This document shows positions 54,301 to 64,000 of a stretch of DNA of 64,000 bases, one piece after another. Every line of letters begins with the position of its first letter. The stretch's first letter is position 1. The notes beneath the pieces were generated by a model, which was given only the letters and a program-made list of their open reading frames with translations, ran no database searches and was not told the DNA's origin. The stretch comes from Sphaerosporella brunnea (Eukaryota > Ascomycota > Pezizomycetes > Pezizales > Pyronemataceae), in assembly GCA_008704415.1 (NCBI GenBank), contig VXIS01000253.1:1-64000 (forward strand). The letters are read 5' to 3'. The position numbers were made by a program, and so were the translations under genes.

Positions 54301-56856
54301 ATGGAGCTTGAACATCGCACTCGAGCCATCGAGAAACCGTCCGATTTCGTGAAGAATGCGTTCCTCCTCCTCGTCGTAGGGCAGTACAGCTCCAGGATCC
54401 AAAACCGCCTCCAATATATCGATTACCTCTTCCGGGGACCTCTCATTGGTTTCAGACGTTGCAGCGAATATTGTGCTGAAAAAATCCACCGTCTTGAGCT
54501 TGCTAATTTCTCGTTCCGCCCTAGCAGCCGATATTTCAGGCATCACACCGCTGTTCGGCAGATCGATAGGCGGTTTATCAGTAAGTAAAGTTTTGAGATC
54601 CTCGAAGCATTCTAATCGAAACTCTCGTGATAATTCGCCAGAAAAACCAGCGATCACAGAAGTTGCCCAGAGATAGCGAAGCGTCAATTGGTCTTCCTCC
54701 AGCTGTCCATCACTATCCCTAGGACGATGATGCATTAGGTCCCCAACGAGGTACCACCATCTCTTCGCCCGCTGGCGTCTTACAATGAGCTCGGGATCAC
54801 AGATGTTATCGCTTCCACTTCGGTTCCTCTCTGTGGCCGCCAGATCGTCCAGATACAACTCTAGCACGGTTTCCGCGAACTCGACATCTGCGTAATCTTC
54901 TAGAGTGAAATTGTCGAGGTCGGACCGTGTTTCGAGCTCTTCAATCACATCTTTGAAGTACTGGAAACATGCTGCTTCACATTTGTCCGCAGCAGCAAGA
55001 ACAGTGGTTTTCAAGAAGTCGGGCCAGTTGTGCTTAGTCCAGCTGCTGGTACCACTTGATAGCGTCTGAATTTTGGACTTTTTGTTGCGAGAATCGACAT
55101 CTCTCCTGCACAAAGTCTTTAACCATTCAAAAGTCGCCTGGCTGGCGCCCAAGCCCCTCAAATTGATTCCTTTGACCCATTTTCTCAAGCCTTCATCTGC
55201 GACCAGAAGAGGTCGATTTGGAATGTTGGCCTCGAGGTCTAGAAAACTCATGCCTTGCGCGGCTTCGGCGGGAGACTGGATTCCGTCGCCATACAGTATT
55301 ACGTTGCCTTTATCGTCGTCCCACGTCTGGAGTATAGTTTTGAAATCTTCCAGATATAGGTCAGATTTTTCTCCGTCATTGGCGTACATTGCGTCGGGGT
55401 TAAAGTTGATTTTCAGCGCAGAAGCGGTCCCTAGAGATAGCCCAAACGAGGAAAAGCAATCATCCACAGTGTTAAACAGCTTTTCATCTTGGGTGTCTTG
55501 CCGCACTTTTGCTTTGCTTTCGGGGGTTGATGCTGCCGCCTCTGCTGCTGCTGCGTCTGCCGCCTTCTTGTCGCGTTGCCTCTTGCTGAGCCGTGACCGC
55601 CCCGATTCACTTGTGTCCACACCCATGGATGTGGACTTGCGTTTTCGATTGGCAGAAGAGCTCCTTCGGCGATCGCTGGCAACAATCACAGCCACGGAGG
55701 CGTCGGTCATGGCGACATCCTCGTTGTCATCTGCGGGCGCATTTTCGGATTTTGCAGCGTCCTCTGGACTTGGTTGATCCGGCGAGGTGTCTCTGGAATT
55801 TTCTTCGCTGTCATACGGCAATTGAATCTGAAGCACGCCAGAATGTGGCGGGAGTGCAATGTCTTCAATATCATCATCGTCACCAGGTAACACGTCTAGT
55901 ATCGCTCTCCCAACAGCTGCCCAAGTCCTGGTGGAGACATTGATCATATTCCGCCTTTCCGAGAATTGTTCAAGCATTGCCGAGAGAGGACTTTGTTCCT
56001 CGTCCGACGGTACTGGAAGCCATGGGATAGGATTCAAGAACTTGAGAAACTTCTTGTTCAACTTTTTGCCTTCAAGAGACATGAAGCGCTCACTGGAGAG
56101 GCTCAACGTATCGCCTATGGTTTCCAGTATCTTGCGCAGCTGTAGCAATGCGAGATGATCCTCTGGATTTGGGTTTCCGCCAGCAACAAGGGACAAGGCA
56201 TCCTTAGAAGCATCAACCCCAACGGTTTCATGGTCAAGGACGGATTCTAGCGTGAAGCGAGCTAGCCTGGCTGAAGACAGCACGATAGCTAGCTGCGCTG
56301 ATTGTCGCCACAGTCCAACGTCCCCCGCATCGCGGTCCAATGCTGTAGCAAACCATTCTAACGCCTGCGTGACCGCTGACTGAACATCCGATTTCTCTTC
56401 GGTTGATATCGTGGCCTTTAATCGGTCAAGCTTGAAGGTACCTTGATTTTTAAAGGATAGATAGTGTACGAGGGGCAACGAAGACGCAACGTTGCTGGTG
56501 CGGCCAAGGACCTACAGAAGACATTGGTTCAGCATCAATTCGAGCTTAAAATGGGTAAACTACCTGCTCCTCAACATCGAGGTGAAATATTTCTGATTCA
56601 AATAGCTCGTCGTACGCCTTCTGTGCCTCCTCCCATTGTCGGTCGGTATGAAGCCGCAGGGCTTGTTGATAAAGTTTGAGCGCCTCTTCGATCTGGATTT
56701 CCTGGGTATTGTCGACCTCGCATTCGCTATCCGAATCAGGTATCACATTGAGAGGGGTAAATGATGCCTGCCCACAGCAGTCACATTAGCCCGCCGTTCG
56801 GGTCAGCCCAAAAGAACGATGTGGAGCGCAGGCAATACAATGAATTTACTAACCAT
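51316..56856 (-). CDS. HIR3: HIR3/CABIN1-type histone transcription regulator
   Basis: Predicted exons are 56856-56854 (ATG only), 56767-56564, 56511-53739, 53682-52988, 52934-51453 and 51399-51316, about 1746 residues. HIR3 is the large TPR-like scaffold of the HIR complex, which deposits H3-H4 independently of replication and represses histone genes. The N-terminus ASFTPLNVIPDSDSECE followed by EIQIEEALKLYQQALRLH is characteristic of the family. Helical repeats run through most of the length. A Ser/Lys/Arg-rich, acidic-flanked segment (about 300-390, with NRKRKS and SKRQRDKK) looks like a nuclear-localisation linker. Introns are 52-86 bp; the joins LANQ|QFLRLMFDELL and FER|MTILSYMM restore family sequence. 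The one-codon first exon and the last exon (3' end after SGSAVSN) are the least certain. The long plus-strand ORF 55073-55777 is antisense shadow. Confidence 0.88.
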
Positions 56857-57090
56857 GGGTTATTGACGTGTGGGGCTCAAAAAGGACTCAAGATTGGCGG
56901 AAGCCTGATCCTCATGAAAAACTACTACTTCTTATTCAAGTATCCAGTAGATAGCTTAAGCTTAACGATAGGGATGCGCGATTTTATCGAATAGGGGCCG
57001 ATGGCACTTGGAACTGTAGATGGAACTGGCGTCGTGCGTGCCTTGAGTGTAATTGGCGGTAATTGGCGATACTGCTGCTGGTAGATGGTA

Positions 57091-57168
57091 TGGGTGGTGG
57101 TGGTGGTGGTGATGGTATGGGTGGTGGTGGTGGTGGTGATGGTGGTGGTGGTGGTGGTGGTGGTGGGG
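57091..57168. repeat. (GGT)n microsatellite
   Basis: About 26 trinucleotide units, mostly GGT with a few GAT and TAT interruptions, make a strongly strand-asymmetric G-rich tract. Both-strand ORFs over it (poly-Gly, poly-Pro) are artefacts of the repeat. Confidence 0.9.
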
Positions 57169-57362
57169 AACTTTTCATTAATCGTGACGAGACGCGTAGA
57201 AACACAGCTCAGTTAAACGACAAGCGGCAAAGCGCGGCACAGGGAATGTCACTTCTGTACGGCGGCTGCCACAAGCGGCGGCAGAGAGCGAGGCGGGTTT
57301 TGTAGTACGGTGCAATAAAAAGTCACAAGTGACAAAAGCGCGTCAGGTTGACGCGTGGCGCA

Positions 57363-57430
57363 GGAGTGTGGCTGAGTGGTTAACGGCGCTGGCTGGGCCC
57401 GTACCAGGGCCTCGGACCTTGAACCCTGGA
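57363..57430 (+). repeat. tRNA-like sequence (possible SINE head)
   Basis: TGGCTGAGTGGTTAACGGC (57369-57387) matches the D-arm and internal A box of Leu/Ser-type tRNAs. GGACCTTGAACCC (57414-57426) loosely resembles a B box. A normal anticodon stem-loop, acceptor stem pairing and CCA-side end cannot be formed, so it is not a functional tRNA. It may be a degenerate pol III promoter of a tRNA-derived SINE or a tRNA relic. Confidence 0.35.
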
Positions 57431-57699
57431 TAACGGAGCTGGCACCATGGGTATAAATACCCGTGGATTGTACTAGAGTACAAGGGTAATTCGGGTGCCG
57501 TTACACACATGCAAAGAGCACCCGACTTCTTTCCTCCATACAACCAAACAATGCCAAGACCTTTGTTGTTCACGAAGAAGTCAGTATTTTTTCTTCAAAA
57601 CACTCAAGAAGGCTCTAGGGAGGCCTACAATGCCACCCCCAGCTTCACAAAGTTCTAGCAGCAATCGTGGTGGCGTTTCCAGTTGCCATTTGTTCGAGG

Positions 57700-58716
57700 T
57701 GTAAAACCACTAGGTTCACTAAACCGCGTACAAGGAAGATAGGCCAAACAGTAATCCTTTTCTAAGGAAAAGACACTTGTTGGGCGAAGAGCTTTCAAAT
57801 ACGGGATCGGTAAAGATTCGCTAATGGTACGAGTATATTCGTACCGAAGGGAAAATAGAATAAAGATTTCGAAACGAATATAGATTGTGTAAACGACAAT
57901 ATTGTTAAGGCTGAACCTCACAATATCCTAACGATGATGTCTGCTAACTCTGGTGGTCTCTCAACTCGAGGGAAATCTCGCGGGTTATATCCTGACGGAT
58001 TCGCCTTTGAGCCTCAAAGTTGATTTCCAATCCTCGGACGAACAATTGCCCCGATTGCCACGTAAGGGTACCGAGCTTCTTTGACTAGCCAGGGATTATA
58101 GATAACCCCCACTCCAACTCGGACACTCTTCTGCAGCTATGGCGTGATTGAACGCGTAAGCTTTGACGCCTAGAATGCCCTATTGAAGTGCCGCAGTAGC
58201 TATGACGTGATGACCAATTACCGAAGTGACTTTGGTACTTATCAAGTCTTGTCACAGGTGCTCCCCTCATATACCCACCGGGTACGTTCCGGTATAACGG
58301 TCGGGCGCAACGTGATGTGAGTTATTTTGTACCCTGGAAAAAACTATTTTTCTATGGGAACCGGCAACTAACCACTTTTTGCCATATAACTCACGGTGAA
58401 TAACCTGTGACAACTGCAAGGTGTTAGACCAACGCAGTTGTCATTATTCATTTGTATGCGCACGAATGGTGAGTTATTTTGTACCCTGGAAAAAACTATT
58501 TTTCTATGGGAACCGGCAACTAACTTCACCATCGCCATTATGACGTAAGTCTTGTAACTCTTAGGACACTACCTAATAGAGTGGACTTATAGATGATTAT
58601 ACAGCCTCACTGTTGATAATCATCACCGTCAATAAACCGTTATGTAACCCTTAAGGTAATGTAGGCATAACTCGTAAGGGGTACCAGAAATGGTACTGTG
58701 GGAGGTGGGTGTAACA
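57700..58716 (-). repeat. B2 3' LTR
   Basis: The 1017-bp LTR begins TGTAAAACCACTAGG and ends GGTGTAACA, and is very close to both B1 LTRs. Confidence 0.95.
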
Positions 58717-58931
58717 CCACCTCCCCCCTTATAAAGGTTTGTCCGCGAACCGCAGTTGTTGGACATGGGGTGTTCTCCTGCCATCGTAAACTTCGTAAAG
58801 AAAAAACAAAGAGAAAAAACTTAACACTGTACCAAAACCTATACAAGGAAAAAATGTACATGACCAGGCGTCTTGTCAGCCGTTAAAAAACCTGGATCCC
58901 CTAATAGCTTCACCAGGAAAAAGGTTCTGAC

Positions 58932-61900
58932 TCAGCCTCTTAACCTGACTCTCCTGTCCTTGGCAGCTTGTGGGAATTTCCGATGGAACTTTCTCAAAGC
59001 AGCTTCACCAGTACCTTCAAAACATTCCCACGGTTCTTCTGTCCAGTCTTCCTCATTTGGAAACCCTTTCCACTTGACCAAGTACTTGATGGTACCAGTA
59101 CTGTCACATGAACTACCTAGGATCTCATCGATCTCCCAGAGCCCTTCTTCGTCAAGGTCCATCGCATCTTCATCTTCGACTGCAACCGCAGGAGGTCGAA
59201 GGCCCTTTTGCGACTGTCTGTAGGGCTCAAGCAACGAAACATGGAAGGTAGGATGTATACGCCATCGCTTAGGAAGTTCAATCCGTATAGCGGATGGTGA
59301 CACTACCTTTATCACCTTGAAGGGTCCATGCATTTTCGCATCTAGCTTGCGAGATGGTCTTCTTGTCCGAAGGTTCTTGCCATTGAGCATAACAAGATCA
59401 CCAACTTGGTACTTGGGTGCAGCCTTTGACCGTTTGTCATAGTGCTTCCGCATAGATTCACGGGTCTGTTCCAATGCTTCCTTGCACAACTTATGGATGC
59501 TTTCCATCCAGTGTGCATAGTTTCTTGCCGACGGGTTTTTCACCTCAGCCTCAACAGGCCAATTTGTTCTTGGGTGATAACCGTAGTTGGCAAAGAAAGG
59601 TGACAGACTTGTAGCTGTGGTGACGGAGTTGTTATACGCGTACTCAGCCATGGGAATCATCTCTACCCAGTTATCTTGCTCGTAATTGCAAAAGAACCTC
59701 AGGTATTGTTCCACAGTTTGGTTGACGCGCTCCGTTTGACCATCAGTCTGTGGGTGGAAGGCAGTGGACATTCCACGTTTAATCTTCAAGAGATCCATTA
59801 ACGTTTCCCAAAATTTGAAAGTGAACCGGGCATCTCTGTCCGATATGATGCTACTAGGCAAGCCGTGCAATCGCCATACCTCCCGCAGGAATACGCGTGC
59901 AACATCGGCAGCTTTCTTCGCATCCTTCTTTAGCGGAATGAAGTGAGACATTTTTGTAAAGCGGTCGACAACAACCATCAACTGGTCACAGTCCTCTGAC
60001 AGAGGTAAATCTGTGATAAAGTCCATTGATATTGAGTCCCACGGGGCATACGGAACTTCTAGAGGAGACAGCACTCCATAGCGGGCGTGACGTGCAGACT
60101 TAGCTTTTTGGCATTCTGGGCATGAGTTCACATAGTCCCGAATCCAAGCATCCATTGTAGGCCAGAAGAAATTGCGACGCACTAACTCTACGGTCTTGTC
60201 TGCTCCCATATGGCCAGCAACAACCGAGTCGTGATCTGCTTCTACAATTTGCTTCTTTAAGTCCAAGCTATCAGGAACATATAGACGGCCTCTGTAGTAC
60301 AGGGCTCCATCGTCATATTCCATGCCTTCACTAGGATTACCGCTCATAGCATTCTCGTAATCATGCATCCAAGCTTCATCTTGTGCTCCAGCAGTAAAGA
60401 TTTGCTCAAGTAGTTCACTACTGAAACGTACCCTGGGGATAGTCTGTAGCTTCGCCGAAGAAAGAATAACCTGTTCGCCTTCAACTGTTACCAGTTGGTC
60501 GGGTCGCAACACCCTGTAAATGGGTTGGTTTTCGTTTTCTTCGATGCTACCTCCCCCCTTTTGTGGGCGGTACTCCGGACGCCTAGACAATGCATCGGGT
60601 TTCCCATTCTGACTACCAGGTCTATATATGATCTTAAAATCATAACCTGCCAACTCTTGTGCCCATCTTGCTTGACGACGATTCAACACTTTTGATGTCG
60701 TAAAGTATTCCAGATTCTTATGATCTGTATACACCAAGACGGTGTGAGCGGCTCCCTCGAGATATCTTCTCCATTCCTTAAAGCATGATACTATTGCTAG
60801 CATTTCTTTATCATGAATTTCATAATTTATCTCTGCCTTGTCCATTTTACGTGAATGGAAGGCAACGGGATGAAGTCTCTTTTCAAATTCTTGGGACAAC
60901 ACACCACCAATCGCAAAGTCACTTGCATCGGTTTCCATAATGCATTGCAAGTCTGGGTCATAGTGTTTCAGGATCGGAGCTGAAGTAAAGCGGCGCTTTA
61001 ATTCTTCAAAACTCCACTGGGCTTGCCTATTCCATGCCCACGCATTTCCTTTCTTCGTTAAGTCAGTCAAAGGCTTAGCGATCATAGAAAAGTTCTTGAT
61101 GAAACGGCGATAAAAGTTTGCAAACCCCATGAAAGACTGAACGTCCTTCACGGAAGTTGGCACTTCCCAGTCCAGAATGGTTTGCACCTTATCTTGAGCC
61201 ATGCTAATTCCTTCTGCCGAGATGATATATCCCAAGAACTCGACTGTAGACACATGCCATTCGCACTTATCAGGTGCAAGGGCAAGTTTATATTCCATTA
61301 AACGTCGGAGTACTTCACGAACTAGTTGTTCATGTTCTTCTTCAGTTTTGGAGTATATCAGGATGTCATCGATATAGACAACAACTCCTTGGTCAATAAG
61401 ATCTCTCAAAATCTCAGTCATCATGTTCTGAAATGTGGCAGGGGCATTAGCAAGCCCAAACGGCATCACTAGATATTCATAATGACCATATCTAGTTCGG
61501 AAGGCCGTCTTCCATTCATCACCCTTCTTAATCCGAATAAGATTATAACCGCTCTTCAGGTCAATCTTAGTGAACATCTTGGCTCCTTGAACACGATCTC
61601 GAAGCTCGTTCATTAGTGGTAAAGGGTATCTGTTGAGCACAGTTACTCGGTTGAGACCACGATAGTCTACCACTAATCGGATTCCTCTACCATGCGGCTT
61701 CGGAACGAAGAGAATGGGTGCGCCAGCAGGCGACTTGCTTGGTCGAATCTTACCTTCACTCAACATTTGGGTAAGATATTCCTTCAAAGCCGCTAGTTCC
61801 TTTTCTGAGAGGGCATAAATCGGTCCCCAAGGTGGTTGTTCACCATCCTTGATATCAATTGCATGATCAAAAGATCGATGCTCTGGAAGTTCTGCAGCAG

Positions 61901-62531
61901 CTTCAGGACTGAATACTCTGCTGAACTCTTGATATTGCTTAGGTACCATTTGTGTCCAGTCGAGAACTAGTGCTTCCCCATCAGGACGTACCATTCCAAT
62001 AAGCCCGAACATATGAGGATCTAATCCCATGTGTAGGATTGCCTCGTCAAATTCAATTGTGAATTCTTCGCTTTTGGTCTTGGTACAGTTCCGTTGACAG
62101 TGCTGGGAATCAAACTTGATGTTTCCTTCCCACAACCCAGAGGGTTGGTGCTTTGCCAGATACCACCATGGTAGAATTAGATCACACGAGTCCTCCATCG
62201 GGGAAACTTCGAAGGTTTCCTTATCGAAGTGATCTCCATGTCTAATGGTCAAAGGGAAGGTATACTGCTCACCTGCAGTGGATACCGAGTCACCTTCAAA
62301 ATTCACCATTCGTACTGGTTTTTGACGACGCACAGTCGGGATGCGATACTTCTCTACTATTCGGTCAGAGAGTGTAAAGCACGACGCTCCACTGTCTGCC
62401 AGACAGCGTACTGAAATTTCTTTCTTATTGTCCCATGACAAGGTCATATTCAAATAAGGTCTTGGTCCATTGACAGGAGGTTTGAAGCGCTTGGCTTCAG
62501 GAGCTCCGTCAGTAACGATTTTCCTCTTCAT
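58932..62531 (-). CDS. Intact chromovirus Pol polyprotein (PR-RT-RH-IN-chromodomain)
   Basis: A single uninterrupted frame of 1199 codons starts at ATG 62531 (MKRKIVTDGAPEAKR). In order: aspartic protease with DSGAS (46-50), reverse transcriptase with YIDD (386-389), RNase H ([23 protein letters not shown]), integrase zinc finger (HDSVVAGH...CPECQ), integrase core (SMDFITDLP, STAFHPQTDGQTERVNQ), a GPF/VGD C-terminal region and a chromodomain (IKYLVKWKGFPNEEDW). It would be cleaved by its protease to copy RNA to DNA and insert it. All catalytic motifs that can be judged by eye are present. Expression relative to gag is unusual because of the intervening spacer. Confidence 0.95.
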   Translation of the reverse strand: MKRKIVTDGAPEAKRFKPPVNGPRPYLNMTLSWDNKKEISVRCLADSGASCFTLSDRIVEKYRIPTVRRQKPVRMVNFEGDSVSTAGEQYTFPLTIRHGDHFDKETFEVSPMEDSCDLILPWWYLAKHQPSGLWEGNIKFDSQHCQRNCTKTKSEEFTIEFDEAILHMGLDPHMFGLIGMVRPDGEALVLDWTQMVPKQYQEFSRVFSPEAAAELPEHRSFDHAIDIKDGEQPPWGPIYALSEKELAALKEYLTQMLSEGKIRPSKSPAGAPILFVPKPHGRGIRLVVDYRGLNRVTVLNRYPLPLMNELRDRVQGAKMFTKIDLKSGYNLIRIKKGDEWKTAFRTRYGHYEYLVMPFGLANAPATFQNMMTEILRDLIDQGVVVYIDDILIYSKTEEEHEQLVREVLRRLMEYKLALAPDKCEWHVSTVEFLGYIISAEGISMAQDKVQTILDWEVPTSVKDVQSFMGFANFYRRFIKNFSMIAKPLTDLTKKGNAWAWNRQAQWSFEELKRRFTSAPILKHYDPDLQCIMETDASDFAIGGVLSQEFEKRLHPVAFHSRKMDKAEINYEIHDKEMLAIVSCFKEWRRYLEGAAHTVLVYTDHKNLEYFTTSKVLNRRQARWAQELAGYDFKIIYRPGSQNGKPDALSRRPEYRPQKGGGSIEENENQPIYRVLRPDQLVTVEGEQVILSSAKLQTIPRVRFSSELLEQIFTAGAQDEAWMHDYENAMSGNPSEGMEYDDGALYYRGRLYVPDSLDLKKQIVEADHDSVVAGHMGADKTVELVRRNFFWPTMDAWIRDYVNSCPECQKAKSARHARYGVLSPLEVPYAPWDSISMDFITDLPLSEDCDQLMVVVDRFTKMSHFIPLKKDAKKAADVARVFLREVWRLHGLPSSIISDRDARFTFKFWETLMDLLKIKRGMSTAFHPQTDGQTERVNQTVEQYLRFFCNYEQDNWVEMIPMAEYAYNNSVTTATSLSPFFANYGYHPRTNWPVEAEVKNPSARNYAHWMESIHKLCKEALEQTRESMRKHYDKRSKAAPKYQVGDLVMLNGKNLRTRRPSRKLDAKMHGPFKVIKVVSPSAIRIELPKRWRIHPTFHVSLLEPYRQSQKGLRPPAVAVEDEDAMDLDEEGLWEIDEILGSSCDSTGTIKYLVKWKGFPNEEDWTEEPWECFEGTGEAALRKFHRKFPQAAKDRRVRLRG

Positions 62532-63126
62532 GATGGGAATCTGTTATTGAATAGCCTTTCGACACTATTCTGGCCACAACGGGTCACTAAATTTTTTGCG
62601 TATTGAAGTTTTTTGTGGGTCACTTGTAGGTTTTCAAAACTGAATCATACGCAGACACGCCTGCGTGTTTCGGGTTTTGAACCCATCCTCAGTGCGCATT
62701 TTGTCGCAACAAAATCCAGAACTTTTCAATTGACTCAAAAGCAAACAAAAAACAAGACCAAACGAAATTCCAAAGGTTCATCCAGACAGACAAAGGAAAT
62801 CCAATCCAGTTCTTCCAGAAACCCAAAACAAAACAAACATCCGCAGATGAACAAAGGAAACCATATTCCATAACCCCGTACTAGAAATCCTATCTAGCGG
62901 ATTGTTAGCTTAGAATGGCTATTCCAATAAGGCAAGGGATCCTTCTGATCCTGAGTAATGCAAGCTGACCAAACTATTGACGCACCAACCCCGGCGCAAT
63001 GCGGGGAGGGAGGCACCCCCAGTAGTGAGCTTTCGCTACACTCTGACCAGTCGTTTGTCAACAGCAAGGGCTTCTTGCAACAGCTCGCCTTGAACAGGGT
63101 GGTGGGAACTTACCCAAGTTATCCCA
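62532..63126 (-). other. Non-coding spacer between gag and pol of B2
   Basis: It has the same length as, and near-identical sequence to, 38757-39351, including the GTAAGT donor-like motif 13 bases after the gag stop and the CAG 9 bases before the pol start. Confidence 0.6.
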
Positions 63127-64000
63127 CTATTCCTCCTTCTCAGAATCACTCTCCAGTAGAGTGATGCGACGAGGCGGCAACGAAGACGAGGAGATTGCCG
63201 GGCGGGCATCGCGGTCACAAAGGCGATCCACAATGCTCCGGGCACTAATTTTCGGACGCTTATTAGTGCCCGAACTATTAGTCTCTTCGGCTTCAATGGC
63301 AGCGTCGGGAATTCGGCGCTTCTGCCCAGCCAGCTTACGAGCTGAGGTCGTAACCTTGTCAGCTGTACAGCTGCTCCATCTGTGGCCTGACTTGCCACAG
63401 TGAAGGCAGAGGTTATCTTTCTTACGCTTTTCAATAAGCGTAGGAGCGATCCCCTTCAACTTGTCATTGGTGAAAGGCTTTTCTGCCTTACCAACGGCCT
63501 TTCCCTTTCCCTGACCCTTGTCACCTCGTTTACCGACCTTATGGTCGGAACCTTGAGGCTTCAGCGGGTCAGAGTTGCCATTCTTGGAGCCTTTTTGCGA
63601 GGAGTTCTTGTGACTAGAACCCCTTATCTCCTGGACTTGTTTTCTGAGAGCAGCCTCCTTTGCGAGGTGTTTCTCATACTCACGTCCAACACGCTTTATC
63701 TTAAAGATAAAGGCTGTGTCATCGTCTTCGGCTAAATCCGAGTATGACATCCGCTTGCGGAGTTCCTCGGATAAGCCGCCAAGTAGCAGGTTTCTCCAAA
63801 CTACTCCGGAGAGACCCACAAGGTGGTTTCGTGTCTGCATTTGCTGCAGATATGCGTCTATGTTCTTTTCATAGCGCAGCGCTTTCATCTCCTCGAGCAT
63901 GTCGTCATCTTCATGCTCATTGATGAACTCGGCATCCATGGCTGACATGAATGCCTTCCAGTTATCCTCAAGTTTTTGTTTCTTGAGGTACCGAGCGCGT
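63127..64000 (-). CDS. Family B Gag, C-terminal part (continues beyond window)
   Basis: The minus frame is open from the window edge to the stop at 63127. It matches the C-terminal half of B1 gag, with the CCHC knuckle CLHCGKSGHRWSSC and a Lys-rich nucleocapsid tail. It differs from B1 by single substitutions (for example Ala/Thr in EAEEANSSG versus EAEETNSSG). Whether its N-terminal half is intact cannot be seen. Confidence 0.9.
   Translation of the reverse strand, partial: RARYLKKQKLEDNWKAFMSAMDAEFINEHEDDDMLEEMKALRYEKNIDAYLQQMQTRNHLVGLSGVVWRNLLLGGLSEELRKRMSYSDLAEDDDTAFIFKIKRVGREYEKHLAKEAALRKQVQEIRGSSHKNSSQKGSKNGNSDPLKPQGSDHKVGKRGDKGQGKGKAVGKAEKPFTNDKLKGIAPTLIEKRKKDNLCLHCGKSGHRWSSCTADKVTTSARKLAGQKRRIPDAAIEAEETNSSGTNKRPKISARSIVDRLCDRDARPAISSSSLPPRRITLLESDSEKEE

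Larger units (their letters stand above)
56857..57699. other. Upstream of HIR3: microsatellite and tRNA-like sequence
   Basis: This segment probably contains the HIR3 promoter, then the GGT microsatellite and a tRNA-derived-looking stretch listed separately. The remaining part, about 57440-57699, has a TATAAATA within a short inverted repeat (GGGTATAAATACCC) and no coding region. It is followed by the target flank CGAGG (57695-57699) of element B2. Confidence 0.5.
57700..64000 (-). mobile_element. Family B chromovirus, second young copy (B2), cut by window end
   Basis: The 3' LTR at 57700-58716 is followed by the purine tract, pol (62531-58932), the 0.6-kb spacer and gag (63127 to beyond 64000). 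The sequence is almost identical to B1. The left flank CGAGG (57695-57699) is the expected 5-bp target; its partner is outside the window. The reading frame of pol is intact. Confidence 0.95.

Noticed and set aside
55073..55777. 234-residue plus-strand ORF
   Set aside because: Lies antisense to the HIR3-like exon 2, which has clear family features; composition is that of a mirrored coding frame.
57369..57430. Functional tRNA-Leu/Ser gene
   Set aside because: No acceptor stem, no regular anticodon loop and a poor B box.
1..64000. CRISPR arrays, operons or Shine-Dalgarno-led genes
   Set aside because: The window is eukaryotic (spliceosomal introns, HIR3, kinesin, LTR elements); no spacer-repeat arrays were seen.

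Overview
The window looks like a repeat-rich chromosome arm of a filamentous ascomycete (Pezizomycotina-like; the genus cannot be named from sequence alone). The host genes have short introns (about 50-86 bp) with GTRNGT donors and CTRAY-like branch sites. The identifiable host genes are a HIR3/CABIN1-type histone chaperone subunit, a copper P1B-ATPase, a kinesin and a fumarate-reductase-like flavoprotein. Roughly two thirds of the window is transposable elements, most with readable ends and target-site duplications (TSDs).

Layout. 1-358: end of an unrecognised minus-strand gene. 359-5180: patchwork of a short repeat carrying a small cysteine-rich ORF (family E), a gag-only Copia-type remnant, a fragment of chromovirus family C, and a B-type LTR interrupted by a MITE. 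5181-5771: solo LTR. 5774-15018: an old, reversed B LTR split by a TA-flanked MITE and by a 7.6-kb chromovirus (family A, 7059-14640). 16215-17919: flavoprotein gene. 18361-20652: cluster of inverted-repeat elements and large palindromes. 23003-26803: copper ATPase, tail to tail with a kinesin (27171-29204). 30024-46408: three-level nest in which an old B copy contains C (30871-45644), which contains a young B copy (33921-42736). 47167-47976: solo A LTR inside E-related sequence. 48618-49849: Tc1/impala-like element. 51316-56856: HIR3-like gene. 57700 to the end: second young B copy whose pol frame is intact.

The host genes do not form an evident pathway; they are islands between transposons. 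The retroelements are informative as a set. Three chromovirus families (A, B, C) each have, 2 nt after the 5' LTR, a 9-11 nt stretch complementary to a segment inside the same LTR. This is the arrangement expected for Tf1-type self-primed reverse transcription. Families A and B separate gag and pol by a non-coding spacer, while C has overlapping gag/pol frames. Old copies carry mainly C-to-T/G-to-A changes, including six nonsense codons in C, while young B copies are nearly identical. All exon boundaries are inferred by eye from splice consensus and family similarity.
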